NCBI GenBank assembly: GCA_012845835.1
Contig: JABAKD010000020.1
Location: 17,522,944 to 17,586,943 of the forward strand
DNA: 64,000 nucleotides
Direction: 5' to 3'
From: Undaria pinnatifida
Taxonomy: Eukaryota; Sar; Phaeophyceae; Laminariales; Alariaceae
Shown here one piece after another: positions 14,601 through 29,600 of the stretch. Below the pieces are notes generated by a model. It was not told where the DNA came from and made no database searches. It saw nothing but the letters and a program-made list of their open reading frames with translations. How positions within the stretch are numbered: position 1 is the stretch's first letter; each line of letters starts with the position of its first letter. A program made the translations under genes and the position numbers.

Positions 14601-17600
14601 AAAACGATTTTTTCTCGCTAGAGTGTCAAAATAGGCGGTAACATTTTGATAAGACCCGTGCCACGGCAGAGGTAGCATTTTTTCGTCTGAAACGGTTTCT
14701 GAATGGCCGGGCTCCTTAACCCAAAATTGTTGGATATCGACCATTTTTTTGGCATCGATTCTCGTCGCGTACACACCGGTCGGCCATGGGATTTTTCATC
14801 CGGCAGCAAGTTTTTCTGTTCATTAAGAAGTAAGGCTTTTGGGAGAGGTCTTGAGCTCTCAAATTGAGGAACCTGAAGAAAAAAATCGCAAACCCTGCCG
14901 TGGGATGACTGAAAAAATAATCACAAACGAGAAGGGCATTCGTCGCAAACACGTCTTGTGAAATAAAATAGATTATTATTATTATGAATCTTCGGTGGTT
15001 CGCCTTAAGGATGGCGTCGTACCACTTTTTTTCCTTCTCTCCGACGGATGGGTGACCATGAACCTTTAAAAACCCTGTTAGATATTTAGTTACACTGCTG
15101 TAAGGGTATTGGGCGAAGACACAGAGTGCCCTCTGCAGGTCTGCCAATTGAGCAAGTTCTCGGAGAGTGCGCACTTCCTTAGCCTTCGCAGAGACGTAGC
15201 TTCATTCGATTCCACCAGAGCCCCGGGTGGCGGAGGCACGTGCCTCCGGTCTATTTCCTGACTATCCCGACTATGAAGCGTCAACCTATCATACACAACG
15301 CATCCAAATTATCTCAATACGGATAGTTACAGGCCTTTCGAGGCCGTATCTTAACACTAGCCCACCCTGATGAGCCGCATTTGCAGAAATATGGGAGATT
15401 GGGGGAAACTCCGGTTCTACGAACTAGATCATGAGTCGAAGATGCGGCTCATCAAAACCCACTCGCACACCTCTAATGATCTGACTATGGAGCCAGGAAC
15501 ACGCCAAGAAAAGAAGTTGAAGGAAACGCAGACCCTACAACAAGGCAAAAGCCACCCATCAAAACCCTGCTGCGTACCGTCGGTGTGGCGGGGGGGGAAG
15601 GAGAAGGCTCTAGAACCTGCCGCATACCGCCGGTGTGGCGGGGGGGGCAGAAAAGGCTCTACGGCAAACCAACCACAGAAAAGGTACTATGGCGAGGCGA
15701 GCCCTCGTCGATATGGAGGGGAACACAGGCGCTAACACAAGGGAGAAGTCATGAGAAAAACCTCCCGCGGGCCATCGGCATGGCGGGGGGTTAGACGAAG
15801 AAACGACAAATACCCGGGATGGAAGGTAGCCGCACTTACAGCCCCGCGAGTGGGGGGAGTGGTAAGCCGAAAAAAAACAGAATATAGCAAATACAGCACA
15901 CCAAAAAAAAATAAAAGATGACACACAGTATAATACATAGCTCTGTACCACGTTACGCGCGAACAGGGTACCCCGGTCGCGCCCCGGCTCCGGGCGGAGG
16001 AGGGCGTCGGCAGGGCGAAATAGAGCAACGACGTCGAGGCCGTATCTTAACACAGCCCTATCCGCCACAAGACGACCGCTCAATCCACAGTAGTGGACTG
16101 ACACGTGACTGAGTGGTCTAGTGGATAATGATATGCCCGTGAACAAAATATGTGCTTTGGGATCTTGTAGCACCAATCTCTTCAGCCACTCAGCCACTGT
16201 GACTGCGTGGTCTAGTGAATAGTGCTATCTAACTAACATGTACACATCATGCCCACGGGCCTAGCAGTCGGCGCTGACCTCCAACCCAGCGGTTACGATG
16301 CGTCTTTGTAATTGCACCTCACGTTGTTTTGGGAAAATTATACGTGTAACTTGAGCAGGTTCATTTCTCCAGCAGCAAAAAGGTGAAGCAGACTGCACCC
16401 CCGCTTACATGTGTGGTCTATGCCGAAAACAACGATGCTGCGGTGGTAGTTCGGTTTAAAGCTATTTATTTCATTCAAAATAAGAACGATTTCGCACAAA
16501 ACGTAAATATCTGAAATAATTAATATACATCCCCAGGAGTGTATATAAGCGTGAGTTAGCAACACTCGATGAAAAACCGACGAGCAGTAGGATTGCTGAA
16601 CCCTATGCGCGATAAAAATTGAAGGCAAGAACCGGGGGGGAGAAGGGACGACACCTGTGACCACGGCTTGTCCAGAAGCTGGAAACGAAAAGTGTGAGAA
16701 AAATAAATAAATAAATAAAAAAGCGATGCACCCCTCCCCAACGCAGATCGTTAAAATTGCACGCCCTGATCCCACCCCCTTATGCTTTTGGGCCTAGGTT
16801 AGGGCTTAGCTTTTTGGTCGGGTTGAGACCTGTTGCCAGATATTATTAAATAGGGGTGCGTGGCTTTTGTACGCCGCTAGAGGTACAGCGAGCCCCCCGT
16901 ATGACACCGTCGTCAGTTACTCACCACACAGTCACAAAAACCGCGTCGTTGTTGGTGTAGGTGCCGTTTCCATCTCCCGAAACCACCACCCCCATCCCCT
17001 CGTCCACCTCAGGAGGCGTCGTGTCGACCGTAATCATCCCGCCATCCCCACCCAATTTGCTGCTACCCCCCCCTCCGGCTACGTCTTCCAGAGCAAGATT
17101 TGCCACTAAGGAAGGGCTCGAGGATAGCTGGAGAATTTCGGGGCTGGCGACGAAGGTAAGGAGTGGTGTGGACGGGAGGAGGACGGCGTTGTTTGCCCCG
17201 TTCGGCACGGTGATTCCCAGGGAAGTGTTGCTCGTGGCGTCACCCTCTAGAACCTGCGGGCGCAAGGCAACGTCGGGGGAAAATATTAACATCTATGCAC
17301 AGGTCGTACAGATCATATCCCTATTAAACGATCTGTTAATGATATGTGTTTGACAGGTACTTGCGTTGGAGTTCGACTGGAAAATCATCGTCACCTAGTC
17401 TTCTAGCGGTCCTGGTTGCTTCGTTTGAAGGATGCTGCAATCGTCAGTTTTTTCGTCGAATTTTTCATGACGGAAAAGGTACACCATCAGCTTAGTACTA
17501 TCGAGGCACAGCCAACTTTTTGAGGGGCTATTTTGCGTTTTAGGATCGCCCGCAATTAAAGCACCGTCATTTTTCCCTCTTAAGCCCCAAAAGGGCCAAG

Positions 17601-20600
17601 GGGAGTAATGAACAATTGAGAACCGTACAGAGATCAGACAGATCAGATACCTATTGATTATCTATATGATACTTCAAAGTATGTGTCTTTCAGGGCAGAT
17701 ATATCCCTAGTCTGTATGATCTGCATAGCCGATAGGTCATGTTGCCGGGTGAGAACCGGATGATCTGCAAGATCTATTAATAGCACCCGTTTTTATTGGA
17801 AAGGATTATCTGTGCGACGAAGATCCTGCCCAACATATCATAGCATAACATAACGACAAGTATGGGATGTAAGATGATCTATGTGATATATATGATCCAG
17901 ATCGTGCTTTGTCCGATGTGCGAAACATTTTTGGGGCTTCCCACCTGTTGGGGGGAATAACGGATGGAATGGCTATTACTGTGGAATACAGTAACGAGGA
18001 CTAACAAATTATTAGTTAAAACAGTGGAACATATCAGGGCTTGTCTTGAATCACAGCAGGCTGGGTCAGGAGGTTTTCAAAACTCGTGGGTCGGGTCGGG
18101 TCGGGTCGGGTCGGGTCGGGTCGGCTCGGGTCGGGTCGGGTCGGGTCGGGTCGGGTCGGGTCGGGTCGGGTCGGGTCGGGTCGGATCGGGTCGGGTCGGG
18201 TCGGGTGAGGAGGTTTTCTACTCTCACGGGTCAGGCCGGGTCATCCTGACCTGATTTGCCCCGCGATAAATTATCCGATCCGTGAAAAAAGCCCTGTAAT
18301 ACATGGTGTTCTTGGTATATCGTGGTTCTTGATCACTATGATATGGCCAGTGCGGAGGGTGTAATCTTCTGAGGTCGGCAGACAGCAAAAAAAAAGGTGC
18401 GTTTCCTTGGTTGAAAACCACCGGCTGAGCTCTTTGTGCAAAGCTTCTCGAGCCCATACACTGCACTCAAAATATAATCGTTCCATCGTCAAACCCTCTT
18501 ATCCCCCACCCCATAAAGGATACCTGGTAGGAGTTAACGACTACCCGAAGGAATTATACAATGGAATTGAAAAACAAGACCCAATGGAATTAAAAAAGAA
18601 GGAACATAATTAGCAATGCCCCAATAAAACGAAAAAAAAAACAGATTTAAGAACGCCCCCGATGCAGTTCCTAGTCTGACTTCCCACCAAGGCGTGAAGA
18701 CTGACTCACGGTGTACTCGAACAACAGCTGTGATGTGCCGCTTCCTTCCACGTACTCCGCCAGTACGGTCGTCGAGGAGCCGTTGGTGCTGTCGTTGAAC
18801 CCAGCAAGCTTGAGCTGGGGCGGAGAAGCCCCAGTACCAACAACGACCACTATCGGAAAGCTGAAGTTCACCCAAACAGGGATCACCTAGATGGAGGCAA
18901 AAAAGAAAACGGTTTGACTGCGGAGCAGGGGAACTGAACCCTTCTTAGAACTGAAAACAAATGTTAAATACCAATTTTTAGTGCGTTGCACCCAAGAAGG
19001 TGGGTGCGAGGACAACAGGGTTGGCCATACTGACTGAAAAAAAATAATACATATATATATTGCTCGCACAAGATGGAGCAAAAAAATCCACTTCACAATC
19101 CAATGTGGAAAAGAAAAAAACATGGAAGCGCAACGATTTCCCATAAGGCTACAGTACGCGCGGGGCGTATGCTCATTTCATGCATAGCCGCAGTCTTACT
19201 TCCATTGACCATTGAACCCCTACAACACCGGGACGGAAGCACGTCGGGTTTTCACCGACCAGGCAGACATCGCGTAAAGCAAGCGCGAAGCGATGTGAGG
19301 CATTCGGCGCAGCCGCAGGAAGGGTGAGCCGCATCCTACTGAGAACCACTTGCGAGGCGGGCGGACCTTGTGCGTGGTTTGTTGCATAGATTCAGCCCGC
19401 GGCAGGAGTTGAGGTTTTCGGACCGAGGGTTTCTGACCGATTGAGCTCCTCACACGTGTGGATCTATCGGGTAGTGTGGTGAAAAAATGCATGCTACGAT
19501 TATAGAGGTATCACTTATCGTCTGAAAAGGTTTCTGAACGAGGGGAAGCTCCAAAATCCACAACCGTCGGAAATAGGTGATTTTTTTTTCTTTTTCGCAT
19601 GGTTCCCCGTGTTGTGTACCTATAGGCCGTGGCATGTTTCACCCGGGGTAGCAGCATTTTTTTCCTCCAATCAGATCACTTCTTGGGAGAGGTCTTAAGG
19701 GCTTAAGCTCCCGAATTGAGGGGTAGTATTAAGAAAGAAAAAAGTGGTGCACCTCTATCGTAAGTTGACGAGCATACTTCGAAGTACTTGTTTTAGGGAC
19801 ATACAGCGCATACAAATCCTTGGTCGGATTGCGCGAACGAACGCCTTCGAAGGTATATTTCGGGTGAGACTTTGAGCTCCGCATGTTACGAGCGCAGAAA
19901 TTTCGTAGAATCTTCTGCACCCCTGCCCCGCGTGGGATGACTCTGTATCGGATGGCAGCTCCTACTGAATGTAATTGTGTTCTGGTGTGAACGTTTTTCG
20001 GCGCGGTAAAAGGGGCACTCCTAAAGGCCTCTTTTATCGATGTCGTCGGCTCAGGAGCACTCGCACGAGTCTCCACCTCTTTGCCTTTGCGAAAATTGCA
20101 AAAAAACAATCTTCACGTTCTTCCTTCTATTCGTGATATGCGCCGTTATGTTTTTTTTCACTATAAATAGTCATTTTTTACTTCTTTATTTTCGCGATAT
20201 ATAAAATTCCCAAACGCTCATTAAACTTTGCGTCGTCTGTCAAATGCGCGCGCGGCTTTTCATTCACCTGCCCTACTCCGTATTCCCCGCCGGCCAAAGA
20301 GCTCCCGACCGCGACAACGACCGGCTCCGCTGAATCAATCGATACAGCAGCGGTCGCGGACAGGGTCGCATCCGAGTCCAACTCCGGTAGCGTAACGTTG
20401 GCTTCTCTCCCCAACAGGTCCAAGAACGGGGCGTCGCCATCGCGGATGGCAAAACGAGTGTCTACCTCAAGAACTGCTCCCGAAGTAATATCGCCAAATT
20501 CAACTGTGTATATGAAAACGACCTCCGCAGACACCAGCGAATGCGATGACGACGATGCTGATGATGATGACGATGATGATGATGACGATGGCGATGATGA

Positions 20601-23600
20601 GAATGGCGATGATGAGGATGCGTTACTTGGGACGGCGGGTAGGCCTGACGAGGAGTCTACACCGCGGGTTCCGCTCAGGTAGAGGTAAGAGGCATCGTCC
20701 CCTAGGCTTGTGTCCGCATAGACCTTTTATAGCAGGGGTGGAGGTGAAACGCGACGCACTGGTGAACGTGGGCAGCGTTTCAATCAATGGATGGCATAGC
20801 GATGGGTGTTCTTCTTTTCGCGAGCTTTCCCTCGGCTGCTGCTCTTTTTTTTTACTTTCTGGAAATGGTTAAGAGAGATCGGCCCTGAAGGTCATGCCGC
20901 TCATCGCCTTCCTCGAACATGGAAAAAAGTTAGCGCTGCTCACGAGAATTTTCCAAAACCAATCGCGGTTCGAGTCGGGTCGGGTCAAGAGGTGTCGTGT
21001 CGGGCCAGGAGATTTCCAAAATCTCACGGGTCATCCTGACTGACCCGATTCGACTAGCGAGAAATGAATGGCCTGACCCGTGAAAAGCCATGGAATTAAT
21101 TCATGCCTTAGATTGGTCGGGTCCGATAGGGTCAGGAAGTTTTCAAAATCTCACGGATCACCCTGACAGACCCGATCCGACCCACGAGAAATAAGTGGCC
21201 TGACCCGCGAAAAGCCATGAAATTATTTCATGTCTTGGGCTAGTCTAAATTGGGCAATTTTCACCCCGCCCCCCGTCCGCTTCTATATATATTGGCGGAT
21301 GGCAAACATGAAAATAGCACAAACTAACGTGGTAATGTCAATGGATGCGATGATAATACAATTGATGTGGCGTTTTTGTGAGTGCTTGCGTTTTACCAGG
21401 TTGCTGTACGCTCTGTCGCCATTGCGTTATTTTTAATTGCCTCGCTTTCCACTTTCCAACCTTCTGCACCAGCCGTCATCACAGGTGCCGTCCGTTCCTC
21501 CCCCCCCCCCCTCCCCATCCCGGGTGCATGCCTCCATTTCTATCGCGCAGAGGGTTCAGTATTCCCGCTGCTCGTCAGTTTTCATCGATTTTTTCTAACC
21601 CACGCTCTAGCTTTTTGCTGCGAGTCAGTTTTTGCCGTTGGATATAGTCAGTTCGGCACGTCATTCTTGGAGTTCGTACCGTCAGCGTGCGCGGCCTATA
21701 CCAAGGGTGGGGGGAGTCATTCATCCACCTTTTGGTACGGACTAAGGAGATCCTGCGTAAGATATATCTAATCTAATTTCGAGAAGGAAGGGCGACTAAC
21801 TAACTCGGCGTACGATGTGCTCTGTGATGGGAGCCTCAAGTCGTTACGAGTAGCCCACCCCACCAAGCGTTAACTCTTTGATTTACTTGGCGGTTTTGGT
21901 ATCTCTCGGTTCTGGTTTTTGAACGCGCGAACACGCATCCAGGCCTTACCGGTGCGGAGAAGACGACAATGATAGGAATCTCCTCTCCGACCCCGTACGC
22001 TCCATCCTCCAAGGTGGTGTAAACCCGTGTCACGTAGACGGAAGGGTCCAAGCTCGTGTCGACCACGACGTCGTGGTTAACCTGTGTATATATCGTAACG
22101 TCGCGCCAAATATAATTAATACTAGGTACCAGGGTAAGATATACAAAAAGGAAAACAGAAAAGAGGGAATGGAGAAAACGAAAGGAATAGCTGGTGTGTC
22201 ATGCCAGTATATATGACCAAGCCTACGTCATGGTGTAAGTAGGGGGGATGCTATGATCATGTTATGGTGATGTTATGGTGATGTTATGATGATGTTATGG
22301 TGATGTTATGATGATGATATGATGATGTTATGATGATGTTATGGTGATGTCATGATGATGTTATGATGGTGTTATGGTGTTGTTATGATGATGTTATGAT
22401 GTTATGATGATGTTGTGATGATGTTATGATGATGTTATGATGTTATGATGATGTTATGGTGATGTTATGATGATGTTATGATGATTTTATGATGGTGTTG
22501 TGATGATGTTATGATGATGTTATGATGATGTTATGATGATGTTATGATGATGTTATGATGATGTTAGCATGATGTTATCATGGTGTTATGATGATTTTAT
22601 GATGATGTTATGATGATGTTATGGTGATGTTATAATGATGTTATGGTGATGTTATGGTGATATTATGATGATGTTATGATGATGTTATGATGATGTTAGC
22701 ATGATGTTATGATGGTGTTATGATGATGTTATGATGATGTTATGATGATGTTATGGTGATGTTATGATGATGTTATGGTGATGTTATGGTGATGTTATGA
22801 TGATGTTATGATGTTATGATGATGTTATGATGATGTTATGGTGATGTTATGATGATATTAGCATGATGTTAGCACGATGTTAGCATGATGTTATGATGAT
22901 GTTATGAAGATGTTATGATGTTATGATGATGTTATGATGATGTTATGGTGATGTTATGATGATGTTAGCATGATGTTATGATGATGTTAGCATGATGTTA
23001 TGATGATGTTATGAAGGCATTATTGTTTTTTAACGCTCGAGGGAGACGACACATACGTGCCTTACAGAGTGCTCTACAAAGTGCTCTACATATAGAGGTG
23101 GAGCCCCGCCGCACGTTCGGCAAGTTTTTGGCTTAACCCTTAGCGCTGAATAAGGGACACAAAGGGAGAGCCATGTGAGGGTGGTGAAATGTAATGAATT
23201 CATGCTGTCCCAAAGACATTAACCGCGTTTGATGTTCGAGGGGGAGACGACAGATATATGTATATATATATATAACTTGCCTCTGCGAGCAGTGAACTTC
23301 GCGCGATGGGCTTACAAGGGGACTCCTTTTTTTCAGCGGCTCGGAGCCAATCGCAGGAGGGAGTCATCCACCATTAATTTCCAATCTTAACTTTATGTTG
23401 AGGTTTCCCGATTTTGCGATATACACCGCCGCCTGGTACACGATGTAATCGTTTGTTACGCAAAAAAGTTGTGCCTTTTTTTTTCTCCCGGGGCTCCTCG
23501 CTTGAGGACCTCTAAACTGAAAATAAATGCTAAATGATTAACACACCCATTGGTTGGGAGTCCCATCATTCAGACAACATCGTAGCAGAAAAAGCGCTAA

Positions 23601-26600
23601 CTCTATCGGTGCACGCGACCGCTGCGCCATCAAAACATATTTTGGACCAAAAGGAGGTACCTGTGTACCCGTGTCGTAGCGCGCGTTGGATGCGGGTTTT
23701 ACCATAAGGATAGAAGCAAGTGATGGCTTTTCTCACCATAAGGCTGGGGGTAATGGACGCGGTGACCATGGTTGTGCTGTCCTTGGTAACCTTTGCACCC
23801 CCAGCGTCCGCGACCGTGAGGTAAGGCTGTTTCTTGAAGCTACGGCCCCCAGCCCAAGCGCCGTCCACGTCCTGTTAATATCCGAGCGTAGGTGCAGGTG
23901 ATGATTAAAAAATGTGGCAGGAGAAGAAAAAAAGATGTACAACATATATATGCCAATCAATCGGCAAGGGCAAGTGTCGTTGTCGTTCCGCTCATGTCCT
24001 CCGTTATAGTCGCGGAGCTATGCGCGCGAGACGCTTGATACCTCAAGAGCGACCGTCACTGCTTCCCTACACATCCGATCCTAATGGTTCATCCGTCGTT
24101 AGGATCCCCCCCACCTGGATAGCTGTCTCTTGAGTGGCCACCTCTGCAAACAAAGTAACTCATTGGCGCTGTCATCCATAAGCAAGAAAGTAGGCACAAG
24201 GTGCCGAAGTCCGTGTTACGAGCGGTTCTCGGAAGGTGCGGTTCACCCTTCATGCGACTCGCCGAACATCTCACGGCGCTTCGCGCTTGGTGCAAGCAAT
24301 GTCTGCCTGGTTGGTGAAAGCCCGACGTGCTCCGTCCCGGCATAGTAGGGATGCGAGGGTCTATGGTCATACGACTACGGCCATGCACAAACTGAGTACA
24401 CCCCTCCCCTCCCCCACATTAACCCCCCCCCCTCCCCCCCCCCCCCGAGTATCGTTGATACAAGTAATGCATTCGTCGGCTTTGGACAAAACTGACATTT
24501 TTGAAGAAATTTGCGATTGCTTGCCATCCGATTTGCAAAAAAAAATCATACAGCTTCAAAGACACGAATTGTGTTAGATGTTACAGGTAGAGTGTTCAGA
24601 TCTGAGGAGAAGGGCGGTGGAAATTAATGCATTTCGTGCCGTTTCTTCAAAGACACTATATAATTGTTTTTGATGTTGGAGTGTTGGAATGTGACTGTTC
24701 TGGAGACCCATTGTTAGCGGGAAGAAAATTATCACAGGAAAAAGGGGTAGAAAAAAAAAAGCACCCGTGTTTGTTTAAATAGCGTTTGACCCAAGTTTAT
24801 TTTGTTGGCTGGTGCTACCAGGTATACAGAGCCTCAACCGAACACAGTCGTAGCGTAGGAGTGCTCGCCTGAAAGGTGGCGATGCTTTCCTTTTTTTAGT
24901 GTGTGATTTCATCCTGTTCACAACGAATCTCGGTAGATAAGTGATTTCATACGTTTTCAAGACATTCATTCATTAATTTATTGGAAGATGGGAGATGACA
25001 TTCATCATGAGGTTGAAAAAAAAAACGTCGTCGATCACTCACGCACGTCCCCAGAAAGCAGAGAAAAAAAAAACGAAAAAAAAAACAACAGGAAAACATT
25101 GTTCAAGACAGGAATCCTATATTATGCACGAACTGTACTTCCCTTCCGCACCTACTGCCGGCTTAGTATCGACCAAACCTTATCTTCTGCCCTTGCCTGA
25201 AAGAAGAGATGCCGGAGCATGCCCTGTGACCAAAGGGGGTATCGTTACGGAGATCCTTCGTAGGCGGGGCGAATTCAATCACAATAACCGCGGGAAGGGG
25301 GCGGGGCGGGGTGGGGTCCCAGTTCGCTGCTTTTAATCTAAATCCATGGACATGTTGCGACCTGGTTTACCCGCCGGTACAGAGGCTCACGCGAACACAA
25401 GTAGTCACCGCACATCATAATAAATAAAACTTGACTCGACAAATGCTCTTAACCTCACCCAATTTCGTGTTGGTTTTTTTTTCTTTACGAAAAGTGAACG
25501 TAACACCCGACGAAAAACAATGTTACGGGCTAGACTAGGTCTACACAAAAGAATATTGAGAAAAAAACAAGAATGCTATTGTTTTTGGACGATTTTGGGT
25601 TAAGGAGACCTGTCCAAAAAAAAAATGCAGGGGTTTTCACGGGTCATGATCCGTCCCGCGGGTCGGCTCAGGGCAAAAAAAAATCTAAAATCTCGCGGGG
25701 CGGGTCGGGTTGGATCGGGTCGAGTCAGCAGTCGTTGGAAATGTCACGAGTCGGCTCGGGTCTGGTGAGGATATTGTCAAATTTCACCGGTCGCATGAAG
25801 ATATCCTGACCCGACCCGACCCGATCCGACCCGCGAAACGTGACTCGACCCGTGAAAAGCCTTGAAATTTTTTGCCACTCTCTACCGTAGCATGCGTGAC
25901 TTTCAGGTCGAGGATTTCCACGCTTTTTGTATGCCGTTTCGTCCTGTTGTTAATGTTGGATCGGATCAATGAAAAAATAGCGTGTTATGACGACGAGTCA
26001 ACGTGAGGAACGACAACATCCTCTGGAAATTCAGGGCGCCGGTGCCGACCGACAAATATTGGGAGGACAATATAAAGATCCGCGTACGACAAGTCAACGT
26101 GAGAAACGACAACATCCTGTGAAAATTCAGGGCGTCGGTGCCGACCGAAAAAAAATGTGGGGAGAGAGAAGATGAAAGGAGATTCGTGTACGAGGCGCGC
26201 TACGGCAGAGACATAGCCCGTCTTTTTTTTTGCAAAAAAAAAATCTGCGATAGAGGTGGAAATTTTCGTCTGAAGAGATGGTTTTTTCTTAATGACGGGG
26301 CTTTCTTAACCCAACAAAGTCGTCTCAAAAAAAGTTTTTTTTTTTTTTGCATGATTCTCGTTGCATACCTGGGCCATGGGATTTTCCATCCGGGATCATA
26401 GCAGTTTTTGTTTTGCCTCCAAATCAGTTTTTTTGGGTTAAGATGGACATGTGTATCGTGTCTTGACCTCCTAAAGTGAGGGGTAGTATTAAGAAAAAAA
26501 GGGGTGCACCTCTATCGAAGGGATTCCTTAACCCAACGACATCGTCGGGATGACGTTCCTATTTGCAAAACGTTTTATGAATGACGGGGCTTCCTTTGCC

Positions 26601-29600
26601 CAACAAAATCGTCGGAAAATAGGTAATTTTGTTCTTTGCATGAATCTCGTTGCATACCTGGGTCATGGGTCTTTCATCCGGGATCATACGAGCTGGGCCG
26701 GCCAAGAGGGCGGGGAGTGTGTTCAACCCAGGCTGCACAGCCCAATTTATGATCTCGTTTTCCACAAAAAATTGACAACCTGTTCCACAGACATAATATA
26801 TATACGAACGACCGTGATAGCTATAATTCTTTTTTTTTTCTTCTTTTTTTTTGGCCGAGTTATGCCCGATGAAGGATTTTCGAGATTTGTATTATTCGCG
26901 AAAAAATGAGAGAAAAAAAAAAAGAAAAAGAACCACAGGTGTTATCTTCATATGTGTCTTGCGAATCACTTGTCAAAATTTCATCAAAAACACATGTGAT
27001 TTGCGCTGTGTAAGCGCAAATCGCTGTACGCACCAGTTTCGCTCAAATCTGCCCAAGATCTCGTCCGATATTTATTTCCTGTTTTTGTTGAAGACAGAAT
27101 ACCGACCACATCCAACCAAAAGACACTCGAAAGCAACAGTGTTTGCCGAGCGAGACACAATCATGACATAAATTCGTTCAGAGAGCGAAGTCGGCGTATT
27201 ATGTATGTATGTACGAGTTCGTATGTTGTACGTGGTAAGACATGCTCAGGCATGTATGTACGAGTGCACTCCTGGAGAGGAAAAACACTCCGCCGCCAGC
27301 TGTCTGCAGCGTTCTCCGCGTCTGCTCGTGAAGTAAACCATATTGACTGCTTGCGTCCCGGCTTCTGGCCACGTCCGCGCGTGTACAGCAAACACAGATG
27401 CCACTTCCCGGTGCTCGTATCTTCGAATACCCTAGGTACACAGGTTCGCAGCCATCGCTGCTTGGTTGGCGCGCTTGGTGGCATGTTGTGTGTGAGGCAG
27501 CACCAGTGTGACCATGTGGCGACAGCGAAGCAAACCCAAATTATTTGAAAATTGCGCCGCAAAAAAAAAAAAAAAAAAACGACGGTTTCATCTTCTCTAA
27601 ATCCAGTACGATATGGTGCCGTGAAGTTTTAAAACGCTGGAACCTGCTCTGTAGCAAAGACACGTGGTTGTGCAAACGCGCGTTGACTGGCCGATTCCAA
27701 CACTGTTTTCCGTAACATTGAGCTCCCAGTGGTTCGAATTTTATGGCTGGAACACGGAATGTTAGTTTGACAGCCGGCCCAGCTCGTAGCAGTTTTATTT
27801 TTCCTCCAAATCAGATTTTGGGTTAAGAAGGACATGTGTATCGTGTCTTGACCTCCTAAAGTGAGGGGTGTTATTAAGAAAAAAAGGGGTGCACCTCTAT
27901 CATCGAAGGGATTCCTTGACCCAACGGCATCGTCGGAATGACGTTCCTATTTGCAAAACGTTTTACGAATGACGGGGCTTTCTTAACCCAACGAAATCGT
28001 CGGCCTGACTGATTCTACGATTGCCCCCCCGCCCAAAACCAGCGATTTTCTTTAACGAACGTTTCATGCCTGCTCGGCACAAGGAAGGATGCTATGACAA
28101 ATAACAACCTTCACATTTTTTGGTGCTTGAAAAGGACTATCAAACGATGATGTCGGGGGAGCAAGGGACACCGTCGTCGTATTTCAGGAGATACGGCCGG
28201 GGGCTGGTTTCGAAACCGGCGATTTCGTTAAATAAAAAGTTGGGGGGGGCTACAGTAGAACGACTCGGCGTATCATTTTTTTTTTTCGAAAATACCAAGT
28301 ATAGGATATTTTTTCGGACCAAGGGCCATGGATTCGGTCATTGAGTCGCACTTTCAGGTTCCTCAAACTATACTCTTTTTTAGGGCAAGGTACACCAACC
28401 ACTGTTTTATCAAGCCAACAACCTTACAGGGAAAAAAACACAATGGTTGCTGCACCTTTTACACTAGCAATACTATTACTCTTAGTAGCATGTGTCGGAC
28501 GCAAGACCTTTTGAGACGGTGTCCTGTGACCGCCGGATTGGATGCCGACGTCGAGTCGACGTGAGAACGACGCCGTCCTGTTGAGCTTCAGAGAACAGGC
28601 GGTATTGGTCGAAAAATTGTGGCGGGAGGAAGCAGGAGCATGTAGAAGCTTGCACAAGCACGGCACACACCACGGCGGCAGAGGTGCATCCGTGTGTGTT
28701 CAGAGGCTCCTTCCTCGCTCGGGGGACTCTATACACACACCTTACCCAAAAACCTTTTTTGTTTTTCCCAGAAAAGACGCACAAAGTGCACCCCGACCTC
28801 ATGCATGGTCTAGATATACAAAACAATAAAAAATACCGAAGAAAAAAAAAAGAATGGCATAATTCCGACGATTTTCTTCTCAACAGGTTAAGGAACCTCG
28901 TCACACAGAAAACGTTTTTAGCCAAAGAAAAAAGTGCCACTGCTACATTGCAGCGCTTGTCGTACAGCAGTTCTTCGAGCCTGTCCCGCGACCACGGACT
29001 AGATCGTGATGGTGGGTCAACGTGGAGTCATCCCGTGGCAGGGTTTCCACTTTTTGGGCCAAGCATGTCTGTCCGGTTGAGCCCCTCAAGTGAGGGGACT
29101 ACCGGTTGCTCTTGATGCTTTTACGAGTGTCGTGTGTTTTAGCATCTACGTCTAGCGCATAGAAGTGTTTTGTCGGATTGCGCAAGCGAGTGCCTTCGAA
29201 GTCATGGTTCGGGTGAGGTATTGAGCTCTCCTCTTGTGAGGAGCTCAGAAACTTCTTAAAATCTGCTGAACACCCTAGCGCGGGATGTCTCCGTGACAAC
29301 AACAGCGTCCTGCGTAATTCGGAGGTCAAAGTGCTTGATCGAAATGCGTGGCAGCAAAAGTGTCTACAACATCGCGTGGTTTCTATTCATGAGCGCATAC
29401 TTCCCATGAACACACCGTTTCCCTCGCCTGTAGAAGTTAATTAACTACCACCCCCCTTGCCTATGTCGTACTAGCAGCAATACGGAGTAGCGCTGGTTAT
29501 CGCTATATATAGTGCCGGTGTGTGCGGCTGGCACATAGCGGCGCTAAAGAGGGACCACTACTGTATATCATGGTTTCCGGCATCACCTGCTCAAGATTCA

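Larger units (their letters stand above)
23872..29586 (-). other. 5.7-kb intron between exons 6 and 7 of giant gene
   Basis: It holds R1 (24130-24446), a GGGTC MITE (25628), the 96-bp tandem duplication (25990), R3 units, the small ORF at 27161-27484 and R2 (29120). The rest shows no recognisable gene or RNA. Confidence 0.6.

Noticed and set aside
18086-18206. Telomere-like GGGTC array
   Set aside because: It sits inside a MITE copy in an intron; related copies have few units.
20178-20267. Extension of exon 9 past 20268
   Set aside because: The frame stays open briefly, but the GTGAAT donor at 20268 joins exon 10 with perfect repeat continuity.
22249-23016. CRISPR-like array
   Set aside because: Units are continuous 11-12-bp repeats without unique spacers, in a eukaryotic intron.
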